Assembly (NCBI GenBank): GCA_963969595.1
Contig: OZ018408.1
Span: 44,269,022 to 44,333,021 of the forward strand
Source: Neckera pumila
Lineage: Eukaryota > Streptophyta > Bryopsida > Hypnales > Neckeraceae
Reading direction: 5' to 3'
DNA length: 64,000 nt
The notes under the pieces were generated by a model. That model was not told the origin of the DNA. It did not search any database and saw only the letters and a program-made list of their open reading frames with translations. Each line of letters starts with the position of its first letter. Within the stretch, counting starts at the first letter, position 1. Both the position numbers and the translations under genes were made by a program. This document shows positions 47,001 to 62,739 of the stretch, piece after piece.

Positions 47001-48227
47001 GACCGGAAATCCAAAGGTCCTTACACAAGCTGTATCTAGCGTCTCAAGTGTTGAGGAATTTGTGAATAGAGAGCCTCCTTTGGAAGGTGAAGAAGTATTT
47101 GGATCCCAAAAGCGGAAGGCGGACATGCCATTAGGTTGCAAGCACGATTCTTATAGACCGGATAAGGTTAATTTTTCCTATCCTCGCATCCAAATAAGAT
47201 TGTACAGAGGCTCGTCAAGTGTTCCCTATTTAAATACAATTACAGAAGACTTGTCGCACAGGGAAGATGCAAACATATTGGAAGCAATGGAAGCTGAAGA
47301 GAATCTAGGACAAGAGAGAAGCAAATTGTCTTCACATGCGACAGCAATTCAAGAAAGTGACTGTGACAAAATGGAGTGGCACATAGCAAGACTTCCGAAA
47401 GCATCTGCAAACACTTGCTTTGCACTACAAGCAGTATCCAAGAAGAAGTGCATTGCCAAGATTGTCCAGAACAACGTTGCCACAGCAGCACCCACTTATA
47501 CAGGTATGATGGTCAATTACAGAAAGAATCGGAATGATAGGATGGAATTCTTCTTTTGCAATGACGACATTGAAAGGTGCGTGAAGGGAACCAAACGAAA
47601 ATGGGTGTTGTCCCGTCCTTCCATTCCTTCCATTTGGCCAGTGAAAAGGGGCACTACTCTGTCCAAAGCTGAAATTCTAGCTTTGGAAGCTGCTGGCTTT
47701 CGACTCCCACAACATGAATTGATTTCACCACGGAGACTACTTGGCGGAGAGCCAGGGATAGATTTAGTTTCTACCTAGCTTGTTCCCTCGTCCGCAGACG
47801 ACCACCCCAAAATTCGATCAGGAAAACTGATTCGCCGAAATCCGAAGGCCCCCTCCACAAAACAAGCTAACAATTGTGCCTCTGCCGTGACCTTGAATGC
47901 ACACACATCGAGTGACCATGGTACCTCACCCTGGTTTTGGCTGTGTAGTTTGTTTGAATGCAGGGGTGGAGCCACAGGCTCAGCAATATATGCTTACAAT
48001 TTCTTCGTTCCCAAACTGCAATTGCCCTTACTTCAAGGAAAATGGCAAGAAAAGCATTGGGGAAGCGAGGACAATGGGCGAATTGCAAGCATTTATATTT
48101 TGTATTCACAGTCATTTGCAATTTGCAATCTACCGATGATGTCTTCATTCATTCTTCGAGTTTTAGTTTTAATGAAGTCAAGCGAGTGCTTCTCAGCGAG
48201 ATATTGAATAACTTAGATTTGAACTAG
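44078..48227 (+). pseudogene. Decayed MULE-like transposase with SWIM finger
   Basis: Exon 44078-46171 and exon 46759-47778 join in phase across a GTAAGT...CTGTAG intron. Order of parts: a variable N-terminus; a zinc-finger-like region (VCIGHLRCMNSNC ... HLGIHEHP, a C..C/H.H pattern as in the WRKY-GCM1 class); CDMQSED with the probable first catalytic Asp; FMADSAQANWNA with the second; CLFHW, a CxxH motif that MULE transposases carry after the second Asp; KADMPLGCKHD; then a SWIM-type finger split by frameshifts (CNCPYF at 48,017 and CKH at 48,084). In-frame stops are at 44792 TAG, 45170 TAG, 45737 TGA, 45758 TAG, 46918 TAG (YY*YLKG) and 47776 TAG. The protein is coherent on both sides of each. 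MULE enzymes mobilise elements with long inverted repeats, fitting the TIRs around it. MULE membership is by motif, not by search. Confidence 0.75.
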
Positions 48228-48699
48228 ACGTGCGTTCTGCAGTGTAGGACCTCTTTATGTGATCTACTTTATTCAAAAGTTAAATAATAGTGAGACTAAA
48301 AGGGCCACTATGACCATTTCAAATAGACTAGTATTGGTATATGATACTATGTCCTCTCCTAAACCCTCATTACTTTTAATTGTATTAGAAGATCCCTTTT
48401 TTGGCATGAGGTGTTGTAGAGTTCTATTTTTCAATGTAATCCCAAATCTTTTTATGCTTCACCGTACCCTCCAAATCCTCGAAATGATTGTGTACGACTT
48501 GGTTCCGGTGATGCAAGGTGAATGCACAATCATCCTACATGGTCTAAGGACACCCTAAAACAATTGGCATATGCTCTGTAAGAAAAAGGCCATCAAATCT
48601 ATAAACCATTGGACCCTCTTCCATGTTCATTCTCTTATTTTCCTTAATATGTACTCGTCATGTTAGTTCTGCATTCATAAACCCTTCATCCTCATCCAA
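48228..48699. other. 3' flank of the transposase pseudogene
   Basis: No gene is recognised; a 99-codon frame (48259-48558) has no motif. Confidence 0.4.
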
Positions 48700-49050
48700 A
48701 TTTTATTTTCACATTTTTCATCTCATCTCAGAAATTCTTTTTCCATCTTTCTTCATCCATTTTCATCCACTGTCATCCATTGTCATCCACTATCATCCAC
48801 TATCATCCACTATCATCCATTGTCATCCACTGTCATCCACTATCATCCACTTTCATCCATTTTAGCTTACATTCATCCATTTTCATCCATCCAAATCTGT
48901 TGACTTACCTACTGTCATCCAAATATTACCCATTTGCCACATCCAATTTTTTTTCTAAAATAAAAAAATCTATGCTCACCGCTCACCAATCCCCGCTCAC
49001 CGCTCACCGCTCGCCGCTCCAAGCTCACGTCCTAGCAACGCTCGCTCCTA
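48700..49050 (-). repeat. Right terminal inverted repeat with CATCCACTAT array
   Basis: A tandem array of CATCCACTAT, CATCCACTGT and CATCCATTTT (48,741-48,895) is followed by an outer GC-rich block with repeated CCGCTCACCGCTC words (48,975-49,050). Read in reverse complement it is GAGCGG-rich text followed by GGATGATAGT repeats, the structure of the left end at 32,475-32,950. Confidence 0.8.
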
Positions 49051-51428
49051 CCTTACAAAGTTATAAGAGGTCAATTCTTTTTTGGTAAGATGATTCAACA
49101 TTTTTTCTTCAACAATATGTAATATTGATTTTGGAGATATGAATAATGAGAGCATCTTATCAAGTGGCGTTTCTAGCCACCTAGCACTTTGAGGTGTCCC
49201 TACTTTAATTGGGTTTGAAAAATGTTGAAAAAAGATGCTTTAATATAAGAGATATTTGTTATGATGAATTATCCTATTTTGGCCACAATATTTGATCCTA
49301 CGACTTAGAAGACTATGAAAATATGGATTTTTTTCCCACACACATGGAGAAATAATATACCAAGTAATAAGAAGTGAAATTGTGATGACAAATTATGAAT
49401 TAGTTATGGTTTTTTGAAGAGGTTTGTGCTAAGGGCTAGAAGTGTCTTTAGGTCACACCAATAATAAGAAATTCCATTAATGGTAACCATAATCATTTAT
49501 TATAAGTTGGACATAACAATTTTCTAAAATGATTATAGTTCTTTAATGGTACCATTTCCAATCAATACATGAGCAAGCCCATTTGGACAACCCAAAAATA
49601 TCATTGTCAAATCTCAATTGCATCTTTTATTGAAATCATGTCATATTTTTGCTTTTTACATAGGCATAATGGGCTCATTTTTAGAGGCCTCAATAGCTTG
49701 GAAGCTAACCTTAACTACTCGTGTGCCTAAAGTAGTTTGAATAGACATCTAAGCATAGATTCTATAGTTGTGAAATTGTCTTAGTTTTTGTTCACTCTTA
49801 TTGACAATTGGATGGCTATTCCAAATGCTTGTAGCATGTCTTTTTGGAACCATATGAATAAACTAATAATTTTTAAAAGCATTGATTATATGTGTACTTA
49901 AAATCAACTTTAGACTCTTGCATTGAGAGAGTGTACATTTCAAAGAAGAATCTTTATAAGTCAATTATTATAGTATAGTCAAGATTAAATGTACATATCC
50001 AGTAGTAGAAAACATTGTCCTAAACGACTTGTCCACAATGAATGTAGCAGTTGTTTTATGTCCACAATAACTACAAAGAGACTATTGCAATCATTGTGGA
50101 CAAATTATTTATAGCCTGTTTTTTACTAGTGTAGCTCCAATTATATGTCAATTCCAATTTATTTTTAGAAATTGGCATGATTATTCCTTTGAGAACAAGC
50201 CCTGTAACCACTTCAAGTCATATCACTTATTAGTTAGAAATTACTTAGATATTCATGATTTTGGACCCCCTTGTAAAATATTTTTTTTCCCTTAAATGTA
50301 TGGTATACATTGATACGGATATGGGTATACGAATACAATATATGGATATGAATATTTAGCATTGCATACAATACAACTTACAAATGCATGTACAATATGG
50401 AAGTGCAAGTATGTACTACTTTGACATATGGATATGGTATACGATATATTGATTTAATATATGGATATTGCATACAGTCGCATGTTCCATATCAATTGTT
50501 ACAACATATGCATGAAATTAAGACATAAGGACTAGAGAATAATGCGGGGGGTAATGACAATGAACAAATTTTATTTTTTTTGGAAGGATGGGGGGTAATG
50601 AGGAATAAATATAGTTTTTTATTTTAACTTTACAACTAAGTATAGTCTCATCTTAGTGTACAAAAATTTCCATTTTCATCACATGTATTGCAAAAAAGGA
50701 TACATATCCTTATAGTTGGAGACGGTCAATCCACAAAACACAATTGAATGACATTCTTTTTAGGTTTTAAGAGGAAACATCCACATTTACATTTACAAGA
50801 TTCAAATGTTTTGAATAAAAACGTATTGAATTTTAAAAAAAATTAGTCATCAAAAATGATACAAAGTTGGAAAAATGGAATAATCGTATAAGTCAGGATA
50901 CAAAAGTTGTAGCAATCTTCTAAACCATATTTATTACCATTAATAGTTTATCATGATATTGTACTTTCAAGAATGTTTTATAATTTTAAAGGTTTATAAA
51001 CTCTAAAATGCTACACATAAAATTAACATATTTTTGCATATCAATTTACATGTCATTGATTAATACAATTTATGTTGTAAATATATGCATTACTTAAATA
51101 TCAAATCATCAAATCATTTTACATATCTTGCCTTTTGTGTCTACAATTTTTATCAATTTTAATGCTGAATAATATTTTTATTTTTATTTTGTTTTAGATA
51201 GAGATGTTTGAATACAATAAACAAAACTATTAAGACTTATGTGTCATGAATATTTTGTAGAAATGGATTAGGAAATTATATTTTATTTGATATAGTTTAT
51301 TTCATTCACAAATTTTCTTCAAAAAAAATGGAAAGTTGTTGAGACCTATATTAAGGCTAAATCATCAAGGACAAAGAGTGTCGGAGGGAGTGAATTTCCA
51401 ACTTCAATCAATCAACTTGCATATCCTC
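49051..51428. other. AT-rich non-coding stretch with ATGGATATGG-type repeats
   Basis: No gene. Bases about 50,290-50,480 are an irregular repeat of ATATGGATATGG, GGTATACGAT and related words. The same cryptic repeat occurs at about 56,815-56,950, 59,770-59,830 and 60,175-60,255. Confidence 0.5.
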
Positions 51429-51649
51429 CACTACAAGAGAATGGGGTGTTTTAAGTGAGTTTTTAAGTATAGTCCTAGACATTAGATTTTAAGTAATGAC
51501 CTTTAAGGCAATTTCAACAAAATTTGACTAGAAAGATATATATTTCTAGTCAAATTTTTCTGAAAATTGCTTGAAAGGTCATTACTTAAAACTTTACGTC
51601 TAGGACTATACTTAAAAACTCACTTAAAACACCCCATTTTCTTGTAGTG
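51429..51649. mobile_element. 221-bp CACTA-type MITE
   Basis: Begins CACTACAAGAGAATGGGG and ends with the inverse CCCCATTTTCTTGTAGTG. The inverted repeat continues through GTTTTAAGTGAGTTTTTAAG and TATAGTCCTAGAC almost to the centre, so nearly the whole element is a hairpin. The CACTACAAGAAA end is the hallmark of En/Spm (CACTA) transposons. The flanking trinucleotides are CTC and GTC, so a perfect 3-bp duplication is not preserved. No ORF. Confidence 0.9.
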
Positions 51650-53444
51650 GTCTAAATCAAAATATAATGAAATCTTTTGGAAAACCTTATTTTCTATATA
51701 TAACTTTGGCCTACTTGAGATCCTACATTTGAAGACATCAAAATTTCAATCTATCCTCATCAAAAGCATTTTTAAAATTACAAAGTGAACTTCTATTTCA
51801 ACTTAGAGGACCTCCCAACCTTCAAAGGTTAAAAGAACTTTTAAATATCACTTTAAAAACTTGACTTAATATTAAATTTAAATTTAAATTAAATACGGGG
51901 TAGTTAATTGTAAAATGTGTGCAATGCTGGACCAAAAGCACAAGACGAAACTCTTTGGAGCACCAAAACTGGGGTTTGATGGAATTTGGTGTCGAATTTC
52001 TTTTGTACTACCAATATTTTTAGTTAAACCTCTGTCTCACACCCATTTACAAACACAAGACAAAACATTACAATTAATTCAAATATACATTCTTATTTGT
52101 AAATCCACTTTTTCATTTTGTTATTTAATTATTATAAAATTTATTATATTCTAATATTTTACATTTCCAAATCTTGATATTCATATATATATGGTATAAA
52201 TCATACACTAATCATTATATACAATAATGGATTTTAAAATTTAGATTATGTCATATTGCTTTTAAACTTTAAGAAGATTGAGTGAACTATTTCTACTTGT
52301 AGTCCAACTCAATGGATTTGTAATGAAATCAAAATCTAATGTATATTACAGTAATAAGTGTGTTGTTTGAAACTTTTAAATATGTAATGATGTGATCATA
52401 GCTCACAATTAAATCTAATTTTAATCTAAGTTAAAACTGATATTTTTGAAAAAAAATTACTTTAAATGTAAAAAAAATGGACATTACTTCAAGGTACCTA
52501 AGAATTTGGCATCTATCAACATATAAATTATTTCAATTATAGTAAGCAATAGGCAAAAAAATTATATTCTATTTTATAACTACTAAATCCCATTCAAATA
52601 ATTATTTAATTTGAATGAAATTCAATTGATATATTTAAATTTTAAAATATAATTTATAAATAATTTAATGTTATATTATTGTATAACTTGATATAACAAA
52701 ATGTTAACAGTTAATGTTTTATTCATTGTTCTCTTTGTGATACTAGAAGATAGGATTTTTGTTGAAATTTCTATCAACGTTGAATAAAACCAATCACAAA
52801 AAAATAAATTAGAAAAATTAAATATTCAAAATGGAAGAAACTATATAAAAATCAGTATGCTTATTTCATTCTTATAAAGTAGATAAGTATATGGTGACAA
52901 TTTGAGATAACTATTATATATGGCACTTAATCAAATAACTTATATATAGAATTATAAATTAGAATATTCATTGCATTGTAATTACAATCTGCAAGACTAA
53001 ATAGTTGTTTCGAGGACTTTATGGCTTCCTAAATAAATAGAAGAAAATGCAAATTGTTACAAATTTTATACAATAGAAAGGCACTCAATACATCAATGCT
53101 TTCACTTCCAATACTTTTCAATTCAATATGAATGCTTTCATACCTAAAATTGTGAGAATATGTCCAACAAACATATATTAAGGCCATTGATTGAATATAT
53201 ATTTAATAATATTGTCTATAAGCAACAAAAGATATCAATTTCACAAACACTTGAAGTTTGATATGAGTAATAAACATCTATTGTGTATATGTATGTTAAT
53301 ACATGTATATATTTACTTTTAAAAATCCATGTAAATAGTCCAATCTATTTTTCTCCAACATTTATTTTCATATAAGAGAATGTTTAATTTAAAAAACTAT
53401 CAATCTTCAATATTTATATCACAAATATTGTAGCCCAGAAGGTG
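51650..53444. other. Extremely AT-rich non-coding stretch
   Basis: No gene and no strong repeat structure is seen. It is among the most AT-rich parts of the window. Confidence 0.5.
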
Positions 53445-56760
<3,316 letters not shown>

Positions 56761-57540
56761 ACTTAAGGGTTTAAAAGAACTTTTCTATTCATTTTTTATA
56801 TATATCATATATCATACCCACATGTCATACGGTATCTGATGCCATTATTCATATCCATATCTTGTATCTGTCAGCCTTGCTCATGCCTGTGTGCCCATAA
56901 GCCCGTATGTGTATCCATAACAATGTATCAGCGTACATACCACATATCCGGTGGTAGTAAAAAATATATATTTTAAGGCAGAGTTTCATTTGTTTGTTTT
57001 AGATTTTTTAATATTTGGAAGGCATGCAAGTAGTCTCTTCTCAAGAGATAATCAAGCTCGCGTTGCAAGATGTCCAAAGTCCAAAGTAGAAACGCTCAGA
57101 AATCCCTTGTTGAGCAATGTATTTGTTTTCAGGGTGGAAACTGACAATAGTGAGGCAGCTGCTTTTGTAACTTTTCTAATTCATAAGAAGGGAACTTGCT
57201 TTTTAATTATGTAGGATGTGAGATTACAATTATAAAAGAAGACTTTGAGAAGAATCAACCAGTATAATTTTTATATCAATCATAATAATTTTTAGGCACT
57301 CAAAAGTCATTTTAAGAACCTATTATAAGAGATTTTTTTCAACCAAGAGGGACAAATTAGCCCCCCTAGGTTGTTTTTCAATTATTAAATTCTTTTATTT
57401 CATAATTATCTAATAAGATTCTTTTTAAAATGCCAACTATCAAACTTCATTATTGCATTCACCGCATTCAATTATTCACACTTTAAGATTTATGTATTAG
57501 TATTCATGTCCATTCACCACCTAATTAGCCTAACTACTTT
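56761..57540. other. AT-rich non-coding stretch
   Basis: Includes the ATATCC-type cryptic repeat at about 56,815-56,950. A frame at 56951-57214 has no recognised motif. Confidence 0.4.
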
Positions 57541-58440
57541 AACCCCTAAAGGACCGAAAATTGTCCCTTTGGGGGACAAATGCAATTTCAGGTTGATACC
57601 TACGGGCTGAATTTTTGTCCTAATTTTTTGAAACTTTTTTTGAAGATAGAAAAATTGATAATCTTTGCGAGAGTATAATTTTTTTTCAATTGGTGCCCCA
57701 AAACAAAAGTTATGTCCAAATATACTCGAAACAAGGGAGAGGGGGCAATGATTTTTTTCTTTTTAAAATTAATTTTTTTTTCTCATGGGCTATATCTTTG
57801 TCTACCTAAAAAGCTTTGATTGTTTCATATGGATTTGTTATGAGAAAGTTATGGACAATCTTGTTGTTTGGGCAATTAGAGCTTCTTTTTGAAAAACAAA
57901 TTATAGGATTCATTTCTAAATGCAAAAAGTTCCACATGGTTTTATTTGCTTTCTAGAACAATCTCAACATTGGAGTTTGTGCCTTTTAATTCCGCTTAAA
58001 AGATATTAATATTTTAGATTTTCCTTCTATCTTGTGTCTATTTCTACTTATTAATTTTTTAAGAATGAAAATCAATTTTTTCTGAATTTTTTTCTTTGAC
58101 TCTCAACTCAATTCTCCAATATAAAGATTTAAAGCTCAAAATCCTATAGTGCAAAACATTTAAGTTAAAAAATGTTCAAAGTTAAAAAATTTAGTCCCGC
58201 AATGTGTTGAAAAACCTGTTTTTTTCACTTAGAATGCATGTACCTTGCAATCCATGCCGTCAAAAATTTTGAATTTTTTTCCACACATTTTCATACTAGT
58301 TAGGTGTAAGATCCTATGGTTAGATGTGCAAAAAAAAAAGAATTGTCAATTTTTTTTACTCTTTGCTATAGAAATTGCAATTTTGAATGTTTTGGGCAGA
58401 AAAAAAGCTTTGGTCCTTTAATGAAGCATTCAATCAATTG
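57541..58440 (-). repeat. Dispersed repeat copy, opposite orientation to 17.5-18.5 kb
   Basis: Starts AACCCCTAAAGGACC and continues through GGGGGACAAATGCAAT, TTTTGAAACTTTTTTTGAAG, CAATTGGTGCCCC and AAAAGTTATG. The same text appears in reverse complement when the tandem unit at 17,501-18,047 is read from 18,033 leftward. Non-coding. Confidence 0.65.
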
Positions 58441-59310
58441 GCATTCAGGTTGCCTATGTATTGCAAGAATTAAAATTATTGACTACCTTTACAAAGTTGA
58501 AATGGGACAGTAATAGTATCATAGACACGGGCATAGACATTACAAACCTGAATCATATTGTCATTCTTGCAAAACTTGTTAAGTATCAAAAGGGCTTGAA
58601 ACTCTATCATAAAAAGCAATTGATAGAATTAGAATTTAATAGAAAACAATCTCACCTCCAAGATTTTAATGTTTGTTATGTTCACATACTATTAGAATTG
58701 GGCTTTTCTAGACAAGGTATTGAACTTTATTAGAAACCTCAGCCCTGGCTCCTCATTATAAGAGCTGTATAAAAAACTCTTCGAATGTTATAATAACTTA
58801 TCAAATTCTCAAAATGGACATTATAGAGGAGTTGCCACCCCGGGTACTGTATTTATTATAGACAATTATATCAGTTCAAAAGGGCCAGGGTGAACAGACT
58901 GCCCCCCTTGCTAGCCTCACCACTTCAGAAATATCTTCCACCACAACGAAGCTACTTAGTATGGTATAAGTTACTTTTAAGCGAGGAAGAGGACACAGCC
59001 ATAAATTGTCGCTCATGACTTAAATAGTTTGCATTGCAAGACTGTATTCTGCTTGCATGGCAGAGGATGCCATTGGCATTATTGACAGTTTGACACACCT
59101 GCCGAAGCTATATTGGCCATGGTGCAAACATTATTGGCAGTCCCTGGATCCGGCCACGGCAGCATCTTGCCCTTCTCAGTCTCAGTCCCATGAAAAGAAT
59201 TGAACACTTATAAGTGTTCAGCTCACTGATCAATGGAAGTCCCCAATCATGGCAAGGAAGCAACTCTCATCATTGGTCGTCTAACTTACACACTGCAAAC
59301 GAAACAAAAA
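58441..59310. other. Unrecognised stretch
   Basis: A frame at 58461-58733 and a 48-codon frame from about 59,056 (MAEDAIGIIDSLTHLPKLYW at its start) look slightly protein-like but match nothing I know. Confidence 0.3.
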
Positions 59311-59690
59311 ATAATCCTCAACATGAGCTCAACGTAACAAAACCATCAATTGATCTTCAAACAGACTCGGCCTCAAACATATTCAAACAGTTTGAAGCAA
59401 AGAAAAGGTCTAAACCGAAGCTCATAATATATTACAAGGCCAGAATGAGCCTTCAATTCTCACACTGAAGTACAAATGTATTATGTGGTCAATCATGTTA
59501 CTAGGCTGTAAGTTGAAGAGGAAATCCTCAACAAAGCTCCAAATAACAAACCATTAATTGATCTTCGACAGACCTGGCCTCAAAAACATTCAACAGACTG
59601 AAGCAAAAAAAAGGTCGAAACGGAAGCTCATATTATTACATCCAGAACGAGACTTCAATTCTTCTCACTGAAGTATAAAAGTAATTATGG
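59310..59690 (+). repeat. Tandem duplication of about 215-bp step
   Basis: CCTCAACATGAGCTC..., ATTGATCTTC, CAGACT, GGCCTCAAA, GAAGCAAA, AAAGGTC, GAAGCTCATA and TTCAATTCT occur in order at about 59,312-59,470 and again at about 59,527-59,690. The phrase GTCAATCATGTTACTAGGCTG next to it recurs at about 60,575, and a further relative of the CCTCAAACATTCAACTGA part is at about 62,325. Confidence 0.65.
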
Positions 59691-60501
59691 TTGTGTGTCT
59701 GTCCTTTGCGTGGTTCAGTGGATTCCTCTCTTTTCAGGGGATAGTCAGGTACGTATCCCTTATCTGTACCGTATGTGTACCATATCGACATCCATATGAA
59801 AGTGCGTATATATATGCGTATCCGAATCCATTTTTTTTTTTGTGAGATCGATGGTTGTGGGGGGGTTGTAATTTTTTTTCTAAAAAATCAATGGCTCTTG
59901 TTTTTTACAAGGGAGGGGGTTGTTAATTAATGGCCAAATGGCTGGTTCACTCTTTTTGGTACATTGTTAGTGAGGTTACCCAGGCAGAGGTTACCCAATT
60001 TTTTTTAAATCTTTTTTTGAAAATCCCCCAACCCCTCTGACCCCAAGTTACCCTACCCGTATTAGCCAACCCAACCCGAGTTAGCTAATATTAGTTAAGG
60101 TATCAGAGCCCCCACCTTATGTAATTTCTAGATGTAATCTGGAAACCAAATGATATGGGTTAATGCTTTCGTATTTTTGTATCCATATCCATATGTTGAT
60201 ACCCATATCCATATGTATATATGTACTTACATATAACCATATGTATGTACTATATCAGTATTTCAATCACGGCAAGGGAGAAGTTTTTTTTTTTTTTCTT
60301 CTTAAAATTAATCAACGGCAAGGGAGAAGGGGTTTCTTTTTTTTCTTAAAATTAATCAACGGTCGTGATCAACGGGAAGGGGGAAGGGGAGGAGCGTCTG
60401 TATTTGTGTTTTAGTTTCAGACATATTTCCCAAATTAAAACTTAATCAACGGTTATATAGGTGGGTTCTGCCCTGGATCAACGGCCGGAGTTTTCCCTTG
60501 A

Positions 60502-60504
<3 letters not shown>
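59691..60504. repeat. Low-complexity and short tandem repeats
   Basis: Contains ATATCC-type cryptic repeats (59,770-59,830; 60,175-60,255) and three tandem versions of a unit including ATCAACGG, GGGAGAAG and CTTAAAATTA at about 60,270-60,450. An ORF at 60163-60414 is a product of these repeats. Confidence 0.6.

Positions 60505-60537
<33 letters not shown>
60505..60537 (+). repeat. 33-base poly-G run
   Basis: An uninterrupted run of 33 G. It could form a G-quadruplex and is also a place where assembled length may be unreliable. Confidence 0.95.
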
Positions 60538-60538
<1 letters not shown>

Positions 60539-62739
60539 GGGCACCAGACCAGCATCTCCTGTCATCATAGGAGATAGTCAATCATGTTACTAGGCTGCCA
60601 ATTGAAGGGATGACAATCAATAGAAGCTTTCAATCCTTCTTGTTCCTTCTTTTGTAAGTACCATATCAATTTTGAATGTCAGGGAAACAATTGAGAAATG
60701 TTTGTGACTTTCCTGCTAATATTACTGATAACGTAGCAAATGGGCCATTCATTGATTCATCTGGATTGTACTGTATCATCATATGTTCTTAACTGTACAG
60801 GGAAAATAATTCTCAAAATTTGGTTTCCTGATTTTCGTATTTAAAATACTCCAAGTTTGAATGTGGGTATTTCATCATACGAGTCTTTAGGAAAGGTTTC
60901 TTATAACGACACTTGTCCAAAACTTTCAGACAGAAAATGTAGACATTGGGTGCGTATTTGATTAGGAGAATGTAGACCAGTGTTTTTTTTTTTCACATTT
61001 TCTAGGACGCACCAAATTCGATTTTCATTAATTCAAAATTGCTCACCAGGCAATTGTGTATTTATACCTACAGCCTTGAATACTATTCACAGTTTTCTGT
61101 GTCTGCTCAACAGCGATTTTTATATTAAAACTATAGGTTCATTTCGCGATTAAGGAGTTCAACACCCAGCTTGAATTTGCTATCCAAGATGGATTATTAC
61201 ATTGTAGACCTGAAGTTTTGGATCTATGCATCAACCATTAGGACTTTAAATCCTCATAGCTTTGCATATGGCATCCAATTAACCTCAATATTCAATATTC
61301 AATGCAGTACGTAGGTGTATAGAAACCCTCTCTCATTGATAACAGGAATATTCATTACAGTGCTTTGGTGCATTGAAACCCTCTCTCATTGATAACAGGA
61401 ACATTTGGGCAGTATAGAATGTGATTTTCAATGGAGTCTTGAAGCTAATCACATCCATAGGCATGGATGAAACATACTGGACATGGATGACAATGCATTT
61501 ATTCATCCAAATGTGCATCCATTTACCCAAAATCAAAGCAATGCTCTCCAAAGATCTTGTCAATATAAGCAATTCATCATAGTTGGAGGCAACTTCTTCT
61601 AAAATTAGTATTTTTGTAGTATTAGCGAGTGAAAATGATGAATATTAAAAAAAAATAGATTTTTTGGATGTGGTTTGTAATTTTTTCAAAGAGACTGCTC
61701 CCTAGACCACTGAACCTGTCACATAGGTAGACCCAAAACTGAAATCAACAAAAATTAATACACAAAATAGTGAAATTAGGTTGCCTTATCTCAGATAAAT
61801 TACTTCATGACTCAATGCTTCTCCACATGGAGGTGCATGCAACTCTCTAAATCAGGCCTTGAACTGGTGCACTAATCTATGCCATACAAATGACTTTGGA
61901 TTGAATGCATCATTGTATAGTAGCAATGAATATTACATAGTGTGGATTGTCAAGAAATTAGTATGAGGCAACCTAATTTCACGATTTTGTGTAGTTTAAA
62001 AATGAGAGAGAGGTATGTGTCTTTCAAATGCATTAGCAATTCAGAGTCAAACATTTCAAGGACACATTAATGAGAAGTTTAGGGATAGATTTAGTGACAA
62101 TGTAAGGTACAAGAATGGGAGAATGGATGTTTCTACCTCATTGTGAAAGGGAGAATCCATCGCCAAGTTGTGTTGCTCAAACTCACTCCCCAAACAATCC
62201 CTGCTCCCACAACCTCTCAGATTTTCCCACGGCAAACATTAAGGTCCAATCATGCCAGTACTCTTGCAATAACACAAAAACCAATCCTTCAACTGAGCTA
62301 AGGGATATCTTGCAGTCATCGCCTCAAACATTCAACTGAGGAGCTGGAGTTAAGTTTAGGGGAGGCAACCCATTCCCGACCGACGACCCATTTCCAATCA
62401 CTTCAGGAATTACAAACATGTAAGAGGATAGGTTTTTTGGTGGAAATTTTTCTCATGTGCAACAATAGTGTTTGGACCCTTCCTAGAACTTTCAAATATT
62501 TTGGTATCAAACGAAGTTGCTATGAATTAATGAATTTCAGATTTTGTAAATCCTTAAGTGATCGAGAATGGGTTGCCTCCCCTAAGTTATACTCAGTAAC
62601 TTCGAACAATCTCGGAAGCAAATTCAATTCTCTACAATTACTACCCTGGAAGCAAAATAACTGCGACCCATATGATGAAGTGTGGGAGACTTTCCTTAAG
62701 ACTGCTGGCAAGGCAGTCACGTACAGTACTGTCCAGTAA
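60538..62739. other. Non-coding stretch upstream of the DUF1218 gene
   Basis: No gene is supported. The word GAAACCCTCTCTCATTGATA occurs twice, at about 61,321 and 61,374. Small frames at 61333-61572 (minus), 62115-62339 and 62437-62739 carry no recognised motif. Confidence 0.4.

Larger units (their letters stand above)
32475..49050. mobile_element. Large TIR element carrying MULE-like transposase and ParB/methyltransferase
   Basis: About 16.6 kb. The two ends are inverted relatives: the left end reads ...TGCTGGGATGTGAGCGGGGA... and the reverse complement of the right end reads ...TGCTAGGACGTGAGCTTGGA..., both continuing through GCGAGCGGCGAGCGG-type text to GTGAGC..GGAGCATA or GTGAGCGGTGAGCATA, then to arrays of GGATGA-type repeats. 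Between them lie a small gene (+), a ParB/methyltransferase gene (-), a 170-bp satellite array and a MULE-like transposase (+). MULEs typically have long inverted repeats and 9-bp duplications; no duplication was found, so the ends are good to perhaps 20 bases. That all contents move as one unit is inference from the bracketing repeats. Confidence 0.7.

Noticed and set aside
44078..47778. Stop-codon reassignment or RNA editing to explain in-frame TAG/TGA
   Set aside because: The FtsHi5-like gene uses TGA as a normal terminator, nuclear transcripts of plants are not edited this way as far as is known, and the same transposase also has frameshifts. Decay is simpler.
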